A DNA stretch of 64,000 bases from Streptomyces longhuiensis (GTDB taxonomy: Bacteria > Actinomycetota > Actinomycetes > Streptomycetales > Streptomycetaceae). Position 1 is the first letter of the stretch; every line of letters starts with the position of its first letter. A model generated the notes under the pieces. That model did not search any database. It was not told where the DNA came from and worked only from the letters and a program-made list of their open reading frames with translations. The position numbers were made by a program, and so were the translations under genes. The stretch covers positions 2,925,501 to 2,989,500 of the forward strand of contig NZ_CP085173.1 of NCBI RefSeq assembly GCF_020616555.1, in the 5' to 3' direction. This document shows positions 1 to 11,398 of this stretch, in pieces.

Positions 1-850
1 CCGTGCGGTCGTACGCGGCGCGCTCCAGGTCTTCGACCGTCTGGGGGAGCTCGACGTCGCGCACCATCTCGGTGAGCCGGCGGTTCAGCTTGACGGCTTC
101 GATGTGGTCGCGGAAATTCTGCCCGGCCTTGCCCTTGACCTCTTCGGCGCGCTCCACGAGCTCGGCGAACGAACCGAACTGGTTGATCCACTTCGCGGCG
201 GTCTTCTCGCCGACGCCGGGGATGCCCGGCAGGTTGTCCGACGGGTCGCCGCGCAGCGCCGCGAAGTCGGGGTACTGGGCCGGCGTGAGCCCGTACTTCT
301 CCTCGACCTTCTCCGGCGTGAACCGCGTCAGCTCGGAGACGCCCTTCGTCGGGTAGAGCACCGTGACGTGATCGCTGACGAGCTGGAACGAGTCCCGGTC
401 GCCGGTGACGACCAGCACGTCGAACCCGGCGGCCTCGGCCTGGGTGGCGAGCGTGGCGATGATGTCGTCCGCCTCGAACCCGTCGACCGCGAAGCGCGGG
501 GTGTGCATCGCGTCGAGGAGCTCGCCGATCAGCTCGACCTGCCCCTTGAACTCGTCCGGGGTCTTCGAACGATTCGCCTTGTACTCCGTGAACTCCTCGG
601 AGCGCCACGTCTTGCGCGAGACGTCGAACGCCACCGCGAAGTGCGTGGGCGCCTCGTCGCGCAGCGTGTTCGCCAGCATCGACGCGAAGCCGTAGATCGC
701 GTTCGTCGGCTGTCCGGTCGCGGTCGTGAAGTTCTCCGCGGGCAGCGCGAAGAACGCGCGGTACGCCAGCGAATGCCCGTCCATGAGCATCAGCCGCGGC
801 CGGCTGCCTGAGGTCTTCTTCTCGGTCTTCTTCGCTGCTGTCTCTGCCAC
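1..850 (-). CDS. polA: DNA polymerase I, N-terminal part (runs off the window)
   Basis: The visible 283 codons are the 5'-3' exonuclease domain of DNA polymerase I, which removes RNA primers and damaged DNA. The sequence shows MLMDGHSLAYRAFFALP near the N-terminus, then FEADDIIATLA, VVTGDRDSFQLV and the helix-hairpin-helix stretch LRGDPSDNLPGIPGVGEKTA, all typical of this FEN-like fold. The 3'-5' exonuclease-like and polymerase domains would lie beyond base 1, so a stand-alone 5'-3' exonuclease cannot be excluded, although the Lys/Thr-rich leader before MLMDGHS suits actinomycete PolA. The GTG at 850 is chosen as start; an in-frame ATG at 790 is the alternative. It is transcribed divergently from the oxidoreductase gene. 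Confidence 0.9.
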   Translation of the reverse strand, partial: MAETAAKKTEKKTSGSRPRLMLMDGHSLAYRAFFALPAENFTTATGQPTNAIYGFASMLANTLRDEAPTHFAVAFDVSRKTWRSEEFTEYKANRSKTPDEFKGQVELIGELLDAMHTPRFAVDGFEADDIIATLATQAEAAGFDVLVVTGDRDSFQLVSDHVTVLYPTKGVSELTRFTPEKVEEKYGLTPAQYPDFAALRGDPSDNLPGIPGVGEKTAAKWINQFGSFAELVERAEEVKGKAGQNFRDHIEAVKLNRRLTEMVRDVELPQTVEDLERAAYDRT

Positions 851-973
851 GCCCCCGATCCTGCCACGCCCCACTGACAGTCCGGTCCGTCACGGGCCTC
901 CGATGAGAGCTGTCAGTCGTGCGTGCGAGGATCGGCGACGTACCTCACACGCGTGCTCGAAGGGGAACAGACG

Positions 974-3265
<2,292 letters not shown>

Positions 3266-3344
3266 GCGTTTGCTCAGGCAGCCGACCAGGCAGAACAGCA
3301 CCCCACGCACGAACACCGACAGACGACGAACGGAGCCGGGCACC

Positions 3345-3806
3345 ATGGGCGAGCACAGCAGCGTGAAGTTCCCGCAAGAGATCATCGACGAGTACGCGGC
3401 GCTCGGCGTCGACCTGCCCGCCCTGTTCTCCGCGGGGGACCTCGGCACCCGCATGGGCGTCCAGATCAAGGAAGCGTCCCCCGAGCGCGTCGTCGGCACC
3501 ATGCCCGTCGAGGGCAACACCCAGCCCTACGGTCTCCTGCACGGCGGCGCGTCCGCGGTCCTCGCCGAGACCCTCGGCTCCGTCGGCTCGATGCTCCACG
3601 GCGGCAGTGCCAAGATCGCCGTCGGCGTCGACCTGAACTGCACGCACCACCGCGGCGCCCGCTCCGGCCTCGTCACCGGCGTCGCCACCCCCGTACACCG
3701 CGGCCGCTCCACGGCCACGTACGAGATCGTGATCACCGACGAGCAGGACCGGCGGGTCTGCTCGGCCCGCCTGACCTGCCTCCTCAAGGACATGCCCAAG
3801 AGCTGA
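3345..3806 (+). CDS. PaaI-family hotdog thioesterase
   Basis: A 153-residue single-domain hotdog-fold protein. The motif GLLHGGASAVLAETLGSVGS is the PaaI/4-hydroxybenzoyl-CoA thioesterase active-site signature, where the HGG turn and the helical Glu take part in hydrolysis of acyl- or aryl-CoA esters. The later GRSTATYEIVITDEQDRRVCSARLT is the usual C-terminal strand pair. ATG 3345 follows a GGAG-containing sequence. It lies 79 bases downstream of the oxidoreductase in the same direction, so co-transcription is possible but not shown. The substrate is not predictable from sequence; a link to phenylacetate metabolism is not supported by neighbours. Confidence 0.85.
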   Translation: MGEHSSVKFPQEIIDEYAALGVDLPALFSAGDLGTRMGVQIKEASPERVVGTMPVEGNTQPYGLLHGGASAVLAETLGSVGSMLHGGSAKIAVGVDLNCTHHRGARSGLVTGVATPVHRGRSTATYEIVITDEQDRRVCSARLTCLLKDMPKS

Positions 3807-3834
3807 GGCCTCACGTCCGACGCGGGACTCCGTC

Positions 3835-4252
3835 CGGCGAAGGACACATCGGGCGAAGGACTCGTCCGGCGCCGAGCTCGTCCGACGCAGGGCTCGTCCG
3901 GCCCCGGGCTCGTCCGACGCAGGGCTCGCCCGTCACCGGGCCGGTCCGCGACAGGCCGATCCAGCCGATCCACCACCACAAGGCTGGTCCGGTCCTGACA
4001 AGGACGGTCCTGACAGGGCTGCCCCGCCACGGGGCTCGTCCGCGACAGGGCTCGTCCATGACAGAGCTCGTCCGTGACAGGTCCGGTCCTGACCGGGCTG
4101 ACCCGCCACGGGGCTCGTCCGTGACAAGGCTGGTCCGGTCCTGACAGGGCTGACCCGCCACAGGGCTCGTCCGTGACAGGGCTCGTCCAAGCCAGAGCTC
4201 GTCCGTGACCAGGCTGGTCCGGTCCTGACCGGGCCGGTCCGTCACAGGGCGC
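3835..4252. repeat. Degenerate tandem repeat tract
   Basis: About 420 bases after the thioesterase consist of irregular repeats built around GGGCTCGTCCGTGACAGG, with a longer super-unit in which GGTCCGGTCCTGACCGGG, CTGACCCGCCACGGG and GCTCGTCCGTGACA follow each other. Copies differ by short substitutions and indels. Open frames across it on the minus strand are repetitive and have no credible start, so it is read as non-coding. It resembles three other repeat tracts in this window in position (next to gene ends) but not in sequence. Confidence 0.8.
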
Positions 4253-4684
4253 GACCACGATCACGACGCTCCACGCCGCTGTTCCCGGCACGGACGGCCA
4301 CCGTCGCCGCGCCGGGCAGCGCAGGCGTCCCCCACGGGACGGGAGCCGTCCAGCACGGCACCTGGCCGCCGCCTACGCGAGTCCGGCCCGCCCACCGACA
4401 GGCCTCACCGCCCCACCGGACGCCTCGGCGCAGACGTTCACCAAGTCGCGACCCACCACTCAACTACCCGACGCAGAACAGCAGTTGAGGCCGTCGCCCG
4501 CATTGGCGGACTCTCCCCCTCCGCACCGGCGTTGAGCATGGCCGGTATCGGCCCCTCGTCGAGCCAGAACCTCCCTCCGACGACGGCGCCCCGCACACCC
4601 ACATGCACGCCCAAGCCCACACCGACACCCTGTGGGCCGCCCCCCAACTCCCTCCACCCTTAAGAGCGTTGGGCGGCGCTTCCG
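4253..4684. other. Non-coding stretch between repeat tract and pseudogene
   Basis: No credible gene is seen. The plus strand is rich in Pro/Thr/Arg codons in every frame and frames are interrupted or lack a ribosome binding site. It may hold remains of the 5' part of the pseudogene that follows, or of another lost gene, but nothing can be identified. Confidence 0.5.
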
Positions 4685-5240
4685 TCACGCCTGCGCCGCA
4701 CCCTGCAAGCCCTGCTCGTCGCAGTGACCGTCGCGGGGCGCCTACGCGCACACCGCCCTCACCACCACCCCCGGCCGCACCCTCCCCGATCCCTTACCCC
4801 TCCCAGGTCACCTTCCGGCACTACGAGGGAAGCGGCGCGCCGGACCCGCACCACCCGCGATCCGCCACCTTCCGCCTCACCGTCTCCGTGCGCGACACCC
4901 AGCCCGTGATCATCCGTCAAATACAAGTCGCACTACCGGGATTGCATACCCGCGTCATCCCCGCGCTGCCACTGACAGTGAAGGGCGGCACCCCGAAACC
5001 CCTCACTGTCGCATCTCCGTACACAAGCGCGCCACCCTGCCGCCCGGCTTCACCCTGCCGCACCTCGCCCTCGGCCTTCGGAACCGTCAGGCACAGCAGC
5101 AGCACAGCCACCACTTCGGCGGCGCCCGCCCCCGCGACCTCGCCGCCTGTCCGCACGCCGCCTGCGGGACGCCGAAGGGCACTCCGGGCCGCCCCGCGGA
5201 CCGCGAACGGATCTCACATGGAAGTAACACTCGGTTACCT
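4685..5240 (+). pseudogene. Remnant of a secreted (Tat/Sec signal) protein gene, frameshifted
   Basis: Coding-like sequence continues only if the frame is changed at least twice. One frame gives a signal-peptide-like LRRTLQALLVAVTVAG. The next gives AYAHTALTTTPGRTLPDPLP. A third gives APDPHHPRSATFRLTVSVRD and LPLTVKGGTPKPLTV, and around 5009 the reading passes to RISVHKRATLPPGFTLPHLA. The joined product resembles the small secreted Streptomyces proteins annotated as Tat pathway signal protein, as I remember them. No ribosome binding site or intact start remains. The open frame running from here into the downstream lipoprotein gene is a by-product of few stops in GC-rich DNA. Function of the family is unknown. 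Confidence 0.6.
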
Positions 5241-5625
5241 CTGTCGCAACAGAGCAATGCGGAGCGCGAGCCACCGCCCCCGAAGCGCCCGGCATCCGCC
5301 TCCCCAGCGGCACACTTCCACCCGCAAGGACCAAGATCACCCCAAGTTCCTTAGCGGAACAGCATGTTCTCCCCATGCGAGCGCCGGCACCCTCCGGCCA
5401 AAAGTCCCAATCGCCCCCACTGCACCCACCGACGAGCACCGCGTCATAACAAGAGCGTCACATCCTTCCCTCCTCAGCTCCCCACCCCACCCACCTGCGC
5501 TTATAGTCACGGCCAGTCACCGCGCCGCCGGGCGCGTCTGCTGCACGGCCCTGTACCACCCCAGTACGGCCCGGCGAGACACACGGCCCCCAACCGCGGG
5601 AGCCGCGCCAGGGAGAGGATTGATC
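5241..5625. other. Upstream region of the branched-chain amino-acid operon
   Basis: No gene is seen in these 385 bases. It should contain the promoter of the lipoprotein gene at 5626. A TATAGT hexamer near 5503 could be a -10 element, but no convincing -35 lies at the right distance. A good ribosome binding site, GGGAGAGG, precedes the GTG at 5626. Confidence 0.4.
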
Positions 5626-6846
5626 GTGCGACACCGTTCCTTGCTCATCATGACCAGCGTGCTCACCACCGGAGCACTCACGCTCACCGCCTGCGGATCG
5701 CGCGACGACGACAAGGGCAGCGACAGCAGCAAGAAGACCACCGTCATCATCGGCGTCGACGCCCCGCTCACCGGCCAGAACTCGGCCACGGGCCTCGGCA
5801 TCCAGGGCGGCGTGCAGATCGCCGTGAACGACGCCAACAAGAACAACACCGTTCCCGGCGTGACGTTCAAGGTCCAGGCGCTCGACGACAAGGCGATCCC
5901 GGCCCAGGGCCAGTCCAACGCCACCCAGCTCGTCCAGAACGAGAAGGTCCTCGGCGTCGTCGGCCCGCTGAACTCCGGTGTCGCCACCCAGATGCAGCAG
6001 GTCTTCGCCACCGCCAACCTGGTCGAGGTCTCCCCGTCCAACACGGCCCCCGAGCTCACCCAGGGCAAGAACTGGCAGACCTCCAAGTCCCGCCCGTTCA
6101 AGACCTACTTCCGCACCGCCACCACCGACGCCCTGCAGGGCGGCTTCGCGGCCGACTACGCCTACAACACGCTGAAGAAGCGCAAGGTGTTCGTGGTCGA
6201 CGACAAGCAGACCTACGGTGCCGGCCTCGCCAAGCTCTTCAAGGCGGGCTTCACCAAGGCCGGCGGCAAGGTCACGGGCCAGGACCACGTCAACACCGGC
6301 GACACGGACTTCTCCGCCCTCGTCACCAAGATCAAGAACTCCAAGGCCGACCTCGTCTACTACGGCGGCCAGTACGACGAGTCCGAGAAGCTCACCAAGC
6401 AGCTCAAGGACGGCGGCGCCAAGGTCCCGCTGTTCGGCGGTGACGGCATGTTCAGCGACACCTACATCCAGACCGCCGGCAAGACCTCCGAAGGCGACCT
6501 CGCCACCTCGGTCGGCCAGCCCGTCGACTCCCTGCCCTCCGCCGCCGACTTCATCAAGAAGTACAAGGCCTCCGGCCTCAAGGGCGACTACGGCACGTAC
6601 GGCGGCTACTCCTACGACGCCGCCACCGCCATCATCAAGGCGATCGGCAACGTCGTGAAGGACGGCAAGGTCCCCTCCGACGCCCGCACCAAGATCGTCG
6701 GCGAGGTCCAGAAGACCAAGTTCGACGGCATCGCCGGACCCGTCTCCTTCGACGAGTACGGCGACACCACCAACAAGCAGCTCACCGTCTACCAGGTCGT
6801 CGACGGCAAGTGGAAGGCCGTCAAGAGCGGCACGTTCAACGGCTGA
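5626..6846 (+). CDS. Branched-chain amino-acid ABC transporter substrate-binding lipoprotein
   Basis: A 406-residue periplasmic-binding-type lipoprotein that captures branched-chain amino acids or a similar ligand for the importer encoded downstream. The N-terminus MRHRSLLIMTSVLTTGALTL is a signal peptide ending in the lipobox LTAC, which places the mature protein on the outer face of the membrane. The fold is Peripla_BP_6 (LivJ/LivK-like), with IGVDAPLTGQNSATGLGIQ, VVGPLNSGVATQMQ, VEVSPSNTAPELT and LVYYGGQYDESEKL. GTG 5626 fits the SD GGGAGAGG; a much longer upstream frame has no SD and spans a pseudogene. It heads a five-gene operon. Ligand specificity is inferred from the family only. Confidence 0.93.
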   Translation: MRHRSLLIMTSVLTTGALTLTACGSRDDDKGSDSSKKTTVIIGVDAPLTGQNSATGLGIQGGVQIAVNDANKNNTVPGVTFKVQALDDKAIPAQGQSNATQLVQNEKVLGVVGPLNSGVATQMQQVFATANLVEVSPSNTAPELTQGKNWQTSKSRPFKTYFRTATTDALQGGFAADYAYNTLKKRKVFVVDDKQTYGAGLAKLFKAGFTKAGGKVTGQDHVNTGDTDFSALVTKIKNSKADLVYYGGQYDESEKLTKQLKDGGAKVPLFGGDGMFSDTYIQTAGKTSEGDLATSVGQPVDSLPSAADFIKKYKASGLKGDYGTYGGYSYDAATAIIKAIGNVVKDGKVPSDARTKIVGEVQKTKFDGIAGPVSFDEYGDTTNKQLTVYQVVDGKWKAVKSGTFNG

Positions 6847-7038
6847 TCCGAACCACCCCGGGCCACCAGGCGGTTCGGTCACCAAGGGCCACGGCCCGAC
6901 CGAACCGCCGACCCGGTCCACATCACCGGGACAGGCCCTCAGCACCACCTCTGGGCCGCGCGGCCATGACCACCCGTCACCGCGCGGCCCGCTTCATACG
7001 CCCTGCTCAACCTCTCCCCACCACATGGAGGCCATGCG

Positions 7039-7971
7039 GTGAACACCCTGCCGCAGCAGCTGGCCAACGGGCTGTTCCTCGGCTCGATGTACGGGCTGAT
7101 CGCCATCGGCTACACGATGGTGTACGGCATCGTCCAGCTCATCAACTTCGCCCATGGCGAGATCTTCATGACCGGCGGCTTCGGCGCACTCACGGTCTAC
7201 CTCTACGTTCTGCCCAACGGCACATCCATGTGGATAGCCCTCCCCGCGATGCTGATAGGCGGCGGAATCGTCTCCGTCCTCATCGCCGTCGGGGCCGAAC
7301 GCTTCGCCTACCGACCACTGCGCGGAGCACCACGCCTCGCCCCGCTCATCACGGCCATCGGTCTGTCGCTCGCGCTCCAGCAGCTCGTCTTCAACTGGTA
7401 CCCGAACGCCAAGAACGACCTCAAGTTCCCCCAACTGCCCTTCGGACCCGTCCACATCGGCTCCATCAGCATCCAGAGCGGCAGCGTCTTCGTCATCATC
7501 GCCGCCCCCCTCTGCATGGCGGCCCTCGCCCTGTTCGTCAGCCTCTCCCGCACCGGCCGCGCCATGCAGGCCACCGCGCAGGACCCTGACACCGCGCAGC
7601 TCATGGGCATCGACACCAACCGCATCATCGTCATCGCCTTCGCCATCGGCGGCTTCTTCGCCGCCGTCGCAGCCGTCTCGTACGGCCTGCGCTACGGCAC
7701 GGTCAAGTACGACATGGGCTTCCAGATGGGCCTCAAGGCCTTCACCGCAGCCGTCCTCGGCGGCATCGGCAACATCTACGGCGCCATGATCGGCGGCCTG
7801 GTCCTCGGCCTCGCCGAAACCATGGCCACCAGCTACATCGACGGCATCCCGGGCATGCAGCAGCTCGGCGGCGGCGGCTGGTCCTCCGTCTGGGCCTTCG
7901 TACTCCTCATCCTCGTACTGCTGTTCAGGCCACAAGGCCTCATCGGCGAACGCGTCGCGGACAGGGCGTGA
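7039..7971 (+). CDS. livH: Branched-chain amino-acid ABC transporter permease (LivH type)
   Basis: A 310-residue integral membrane permease of the LivH family. The N-terminus LANGLFLGSMYGLIAIGYTM and the strongly conserved VQLINFAHGEIFMTGGF are family hallmarks. Hydrophobic helices fill the chain, and the cytoplasmic ATPase-coupling segment includes RAMQATAQDPDTAQLMGID. It forms the membrane channel with LivM. GTG 7039 is chosen because ATGGAGGCC lies just upstream. The stop overlaps the start of livM by four bases (GTGA), indicating translational coupling. It lies 192 bases after the binding-protein gene. Confidence 0.95.
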   Translation: MNTLPQQLANGLFLGSMYGLIAIGYTMVYGIVQLINFAHGEIFMTGGFGALTVYLYVLPNGTSMWIALPAMLIGGGIVSVLIAVGAERFAYRPLRGAPRLAPLITAIGLSLALQQLVFNWYPNAKNDLKFPQLPFGPVHIGSISIQSGSVFVIIAAPLCMAALALFVSLSRTGRAMQATAQDPDTAQLMGIDTNRIIVIAFAIGGFFAAVAAVSYGLRYGTVKYDMGFQMGLKAFTAAVLGGIGNIYGAMIGGLVLGLAETMATSYIDGIPGMQQLGGGGWSSVWAFVLLILVLLFRPQGLIGERVADRA

Positions 7972-9749
7972 GCACCATGGCAACCACAGACACCACCACC
8001 CCCGCCCGCGGTCTCATCGCGCTCCCCCAGACCGCGGCCCGCACCCTCGTCGCCGTCGGCGCCGTCGCCACCATCGCCAGCACCTTCATGTCCTGGACCT
8101 ACACGTCCGACTTCCCCGGGGACCTCACCTACTACGGCTCCCCGGCCGGACTCCAGATCCTCGCCCTCGTCGCCGGCGTCCTGACCCTCCTGTTCGCGCT
8201 CACCCTCTTCGGTGTCCGCGGCCTCGGCTGGCTCAACCCAGCAGGCGCCACCCAGCCCGTCCTGCTCGCCACCGCGTCCGCGTTCGCCGTGAGCTGGTTC
8301 AGCGCCATCGCCATCGCCGTCGACCTCAAGGGCCTCGTCGCACTCGACCCCGGCGCGTACATCGCCGCCGTCGGATCCGCCATCGCCCTGGTCGGCGCGC
8401 TCGCGCTCCCCACGCCCGGTGACACCTTCAAGGACTACGTCACCAAGCCCGGACGCATCCCCCCGGCCGCAAAGCTCCCGGCCTGGGGCGAACGCCTCGT
8501 CATCACCGCCGCCACCGCCCTCGCGCTGATCGTCTTCGCCTACGGCGTCGGCGTCGACCCCGACGCGAGCGAAACGTTCCTGGGCTACATCCTCCTGGTC
8601 GTCCTCGGCACCTGGTCCCTGTTCACCGCGGGACTCTTCGACCGCTTCGCCCAGCTCAACGCCGGCCACAAGGGATTCGCCACCTCCATGGCCTTCCTCG
8701 CGGCGGCCCTCTTCCCCTTCGTCGAGAACAACGAGCACAACTCCAACCTCGGCGTGAACATCCTCGTCGTCGCCACCGTCGCCCTCGGCCTCAACATCGT
8801 CGTCGGCCTCACCGGCCTCCTCGACCTCGGATACGTCGCCTTCCTCGGCGTCGGCGCCTACGCGGCCGCCCTCGTCTCCGGATCCGAGTTCTCCCGCTTC
8901 GCCGGCGTCCAGTTCCCCTTCTGGGCCGCCATGCTCACCGGCATGCTCGCGTCGCTCGTCTTCGGCGTCCTCATCGGCGCCCCCACCCTGCGTCTGCGCG
9001 GCGACTACCTCGCCATCGTGACCCTGGGCTTCGGAGAGATCTTCCGCATCACCGTCAACAACCTCGACGGCACCTCCGGGCCCAACCTCACCAACGGCCC
9101 CAACGGCATCTCCATGATCCCGGACCTCGAGATCTTCGGGTTCAACTTCGGAAGCAACCACGACATCGGCGGATTCTCCCTCGGCCGCTTCGCGAACTAC
9201 TTCCTCCTGATGCTGCTCATCACCGCGATCGTCGTCCTCGTCTTCAACCGCGCCGCGGACTCCCGCATCGGCCGCTCCTGGATCGCCATCCGCGAGGACG
9301 AGACCGCCGCCACCGCCATGGGCATCAACGGCTTCCGCGTCAAGCTCATCGCCTTCGCCCTGGGCGCCTCTCTCGCCGGCCTCGCCGGCACCGTCAGCGC
9401 CCACGTCGGCTACAGCGTCAACCCGGCCCCGTACCAGTTCGCCGGCTCCGTGCCCCCGAACTCCGCGTTCCTCCTCGCCGCCGTCGTCCTCGGCGGCATG
9501 GGCACCGTCAACGGACCCATCCTCGGCGCCACCCTGCTCTACATGCTCCCCGAGAAGCTCAGCTTCCTGAAGGAGTACCAGCTCCTCGCCTTCGGCGTCG
9601 CACTCGTCCTCCTCATGCGGTTCCGCCCCGAAGGCATCATCGCCAACCGCCGCCGCCAACTCGAGTTCCACGAGAGCGACGACTCCGTCCACATCCCCGA
9701 ACAAGGCCTGCCCGACTCCACCGTCGGCGTCACCAAGGCAGGGGCGTAA
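7968..9749 (+). CDS. livM: Branched-chain amino-acid ABC transporter permease (LivM type), long form
   Basis: The C-terminal half (from about residue 260) is a standard LivM permease: NIVVGLTGLLDLGYVAFLGV, TLRLRGDYLAIVTLGFGEI, the coupling segment WIAIREDETAATAMGINGFR and LGGMGTVNGPILGATLLYML. At 593 residues it is much longer than typical LivM (roughly 300-430). The extra N-terminal portion holds several hydrophobic helices (for example GLQILALVAGVLTLLFALTL) and is probably membrane-embedded. GTG 7968 overlaps the livH stop; ATG 7977 is a possible alternative. Long LivM proteins are, as I recall, common in Streptomyces, so this is a lineage trait and not a fusion artefact. Confidence 0.93.
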   Translation: MSTMATTDTTTPARGLIALPQTAARTLVAVGAVATIASTFMSWTYTSDFPGDLTYYGSPAGLQILALVAGVLTLLFALTLFGVRGLGWLNPAGATQPVLLATASAFAVSWFSAIAIAVDLKGLVALDPGAYIAAVGSAIALVGALALPTPGDTFKDYVTKPGRIPPAAKLPAWGERLVITAATALALIVFAYGVGVDPDASETFLGYILLVVLGTWSLFTAGLFDRFAQLNAGHKGFATSMAFLAAALFPFVENNEHNSNLGVNILVVATVALGLNIVVGLTGLLDLGYVAFLGVGAYAAALVSGSEFSRFAGVQFPFWAAMLTGMLASLVFGVLIGAPTLRLRGDYLAIVTLGFGEIFRITVNNLDGTSGPNLTNGPNGISMIPDLEIFGFNFGSNHDIGGFSLGRFANYFLLMLLITAIVVLVFNRAADSRIGRSWIAIREDETAATAMGINGFRVKLIAFALGASLAGLAGTVSAHVGYSVNPAPYQFAGSVPPNSAFLLAAVVLGGMGTVNGPILGATLLYMLPEKLSFLKEYQLLAFGVALVLLMRFRPEGIIANRRRQLEFHESDDSVHIPEQGLPDSTVGVTKAGA

Positions 9750-9754
9750 CCACC

Positions 9755-10609
9755 ATGACCACCACCACAGCCCTCAGCCCCGTCCTCGAAGCCACCGGCG
9801 TCACCATGCGCTTCGGCGGCCTCACCGCCGTACGCAACGTCGACCTCACCGTCAACGCCGGAGAGATCGTCGGCCTCATCGGCCCCAACGGCGCGGGCAA
9901 GACCACCTTCTTCAACTGCCTCACCGGCCTCTACGTCCCCACCGAGGGCAAAGTCGCCTACAAAGGCACCGTGCTGCCCCCCAAGCCGCACCTGGTCACC
10001 AGCGCCGGCATCGCCCGCACCTTCCAGAACATCCGGCTCTTCGCCAACATGACCGTCCTGGAAAACGTCCTCGTCGGCCGCCACACCCGCACCAAGGAAG
10101 GCCTCTGGTCCGCCATCCTCCGCGGCCCCGGCTTCCGCAAGGCAGAAGCAGCCTCCCGCGAACACGCCATGGAACTGCTGGAGTTCGTCGGCCTCGCCCA
10201 CAAGGCCGACCACCTCTCCCGCAACCTCCCCTACGGCGAACAGCGCAAGCTCGAAATCGCCCGCGCCATGGCCAGCGAGCCCGGCCTGCTCCTCCTCGAC
10301 GAGCCCACCGCCGGCATGAACCCGCAGGAGACCCGCGCCACCGAAGACCTCGTCTTCGCCATACGCGACCGCGGCATCGCCGTCCTCGTCATCGAGCACG
10401 ACATGCGCTTCATCTTCAACCTCAGCGACCGCGTCGCCTGCCTCGTCCAGGGCGAAAAGCTCGTCGAAGGCACCTCCGAAGTCGTCCAGGGCGACGAACG
10501 CGTCATCGCCGCCTACCTCGGCGAACCCTTCGAAGGCGCCCCCGAAGACACCGCCGCAGCCGCAGTCGAAGCCGCGGAAGCACACGCCACGGAAGGAGAC
10601 GACCAGTGA
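9755..10609 (+). CDS. livG: Branched-chain amino-acid ABC transporter ATPase (LivG)
   Basis: A 284-residue cytoplasmic ATPase powering the importer. It carries Walker A GPNGAGKTT, the Q-loop region TFQNIRLFANMT, signature LPYGEQRKLEIARAM, Walker B LLLLDEPTAGMNP and switch His in VIEHDMRFIF. NPQET after Walker B is usual for LivG. The last 25 residues are Ala/Glu-rich (EDTAAAAVEAAEAHATEGDD), a tail beyond the catalytic domain. It starts five bases after livM and its end overlaps livF by four bases, so it is part of the same operon. Confidence 0.95.
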   Translation: MTTTTALSPVLEATGVTMRFGGLTAVRNVDLTVNAGEIVGLIGPNGAGKTTFFNCLTGLYVPTEGKVAYKGTVLPPKPHLVTSAGIARTFQNIRLFANMTVLENVLVGRHTRTKEGLWSAILRGPGFRKAEAASREHAMELLEFVGLAHKADHLSRNLPYGEQRKLEIARAMASEPGLLLLDEPTAGMNPQETRATEDLVFAIRDRGIAVLVIEHDMRFIFNLSDRVACLVQGEKLVEGTSEVVQGDERVIAAYLGEPFEGAPEDTAAAAVEAAEAHATEGDDQ

Positions 10610-11322
10610 GCGCACTCCTCGAAGTAGAAGACCTCAAGGTCGCCTACGGCAAGATCGAAGCCGTCAAGGGAATCTCCTTCAGCGTCCAAGAGGGCGAAGT
10701 CGTCACCCTCATCGGCACCAACGGCGCCGGCAAAACCACCACCCTGCGCACCCTGTCCGGGCTCCTCAAGCCCCTCAGCGGCAAGATCACCTTCGACGGG
10801 AAACCCCTCGCCGGCATCCCCGCACACAAGATCGTCGCCATGGGCCTCGCCCACTCCCCCGAAGGCCGACGCATCTTCCCCCGGCTCTCCATCGCCGAGA
10901 ACCTCCAGCTCGGAGCGTTCCTCCGCAAGGACACCGCCGGCATCGAAAAAGACATCCAGCGCGCCTACGACCTGTTCCCCATCCTCGGCGAACGCCGGAA
11001 GCAAGCCGCGGGAACCCTCTCGGGCGGCGAACAGCAAATGCTCGCCATGGGCCGCGCCCTCATGTCCCAGCCCAAACTGCTCATGCTCGACGAACCCTCC
11101 ATGGGCCTCTCCCCGATCATGATGCAGAAGATCATGGCGACCATCGCCGAACTCAAGTCCCAGGGCACGACCATCCTCCTGGTCGAGCAGAACGCCCAGG
11201 CCGCGCTCTCCCTCGCCGACCACGGCCACGTCATGGAAGTCGGCACCGTCGTCCTCTCCGGATCCGGACAGGACCTCCTCCACGACGAATCCGTCCGCAA
11301 GGCGTACCTCGGCGAAGACTGA
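10606..11322 (+). CDS. livF: Branched-chain amino-acid ABC transporter ATPase (LivF)
   Basis: A 238-residue partner ATPase of LivG. Motifs are Walker A GTNGAGKTTTLRTLSGL, signature LSGGEQQMLAMGRALM, Walker B KLLMLDEPSMGLSP and ILLVEQNAQAALSLAD, the last being a LivF hallmark. GTG 10606 overlaps the livG stop by four bases. It is the final gene of the operon and is followed 18 bases later by a strong hairpin. Confidence 0.95.
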   Translation: MSALLEVEDLKVAYGKIEAVKGISFSVQEGEVVTLIGTNGAGKTTTLRTLSGLLKPLSGKITFDGKPLAGIPAHKIVAMGLAHSPEGRRIFPRLSIAENLQLGAFLRKDTAGIEKDIQRAYDLFPILGERRKQAAGTLSGGEQQMLAMGRALMSQPKLLMLDEPSMGLSPIMMQKIMATIAELKSQGTTILLVEQNAQAALSLADHGHVMEVGTVVLSGSGQDLLHDESVRKAYLGED

Positions 11323-11340
11323 GCCCGCCCGCACCTACGA

Positions 11341-11376
11341 CTGAGGCCCGTACCCCCGAAGGGGTACGGGCCTCAG
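11341..11376. terminator. Bidirectional hairpin terminator between livF and the ANTAR regulator
   Basis: Perfect 16-bp inverted repeat CTGAGGCCCGTACCCC with its complement around a CGAA loop. It sits between two convergent genes, as expected for a shared terminator. There is no clear T-run on either side, which is usual in Streptomyces. Confidence 0.85.
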
Positions 11377-11398
11377 CCACGACCGGCGGGGGCGGAAC

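Noticed and set aside
3811..4291. Repetitive minus-strand proteins in the first repeat tract
   Set aside because: They consist of repeat translations only, without a start signal or recognisable domain, and are open in several frames.
4603..5625. Long N-terminal extension of the branched-chain amino-acid binding lipoprotein
   Set aside because: A lipoprotein signal begins at 5626 with a good ribosome binding site. The upstream part is a pseudogene and non-coding DNA.
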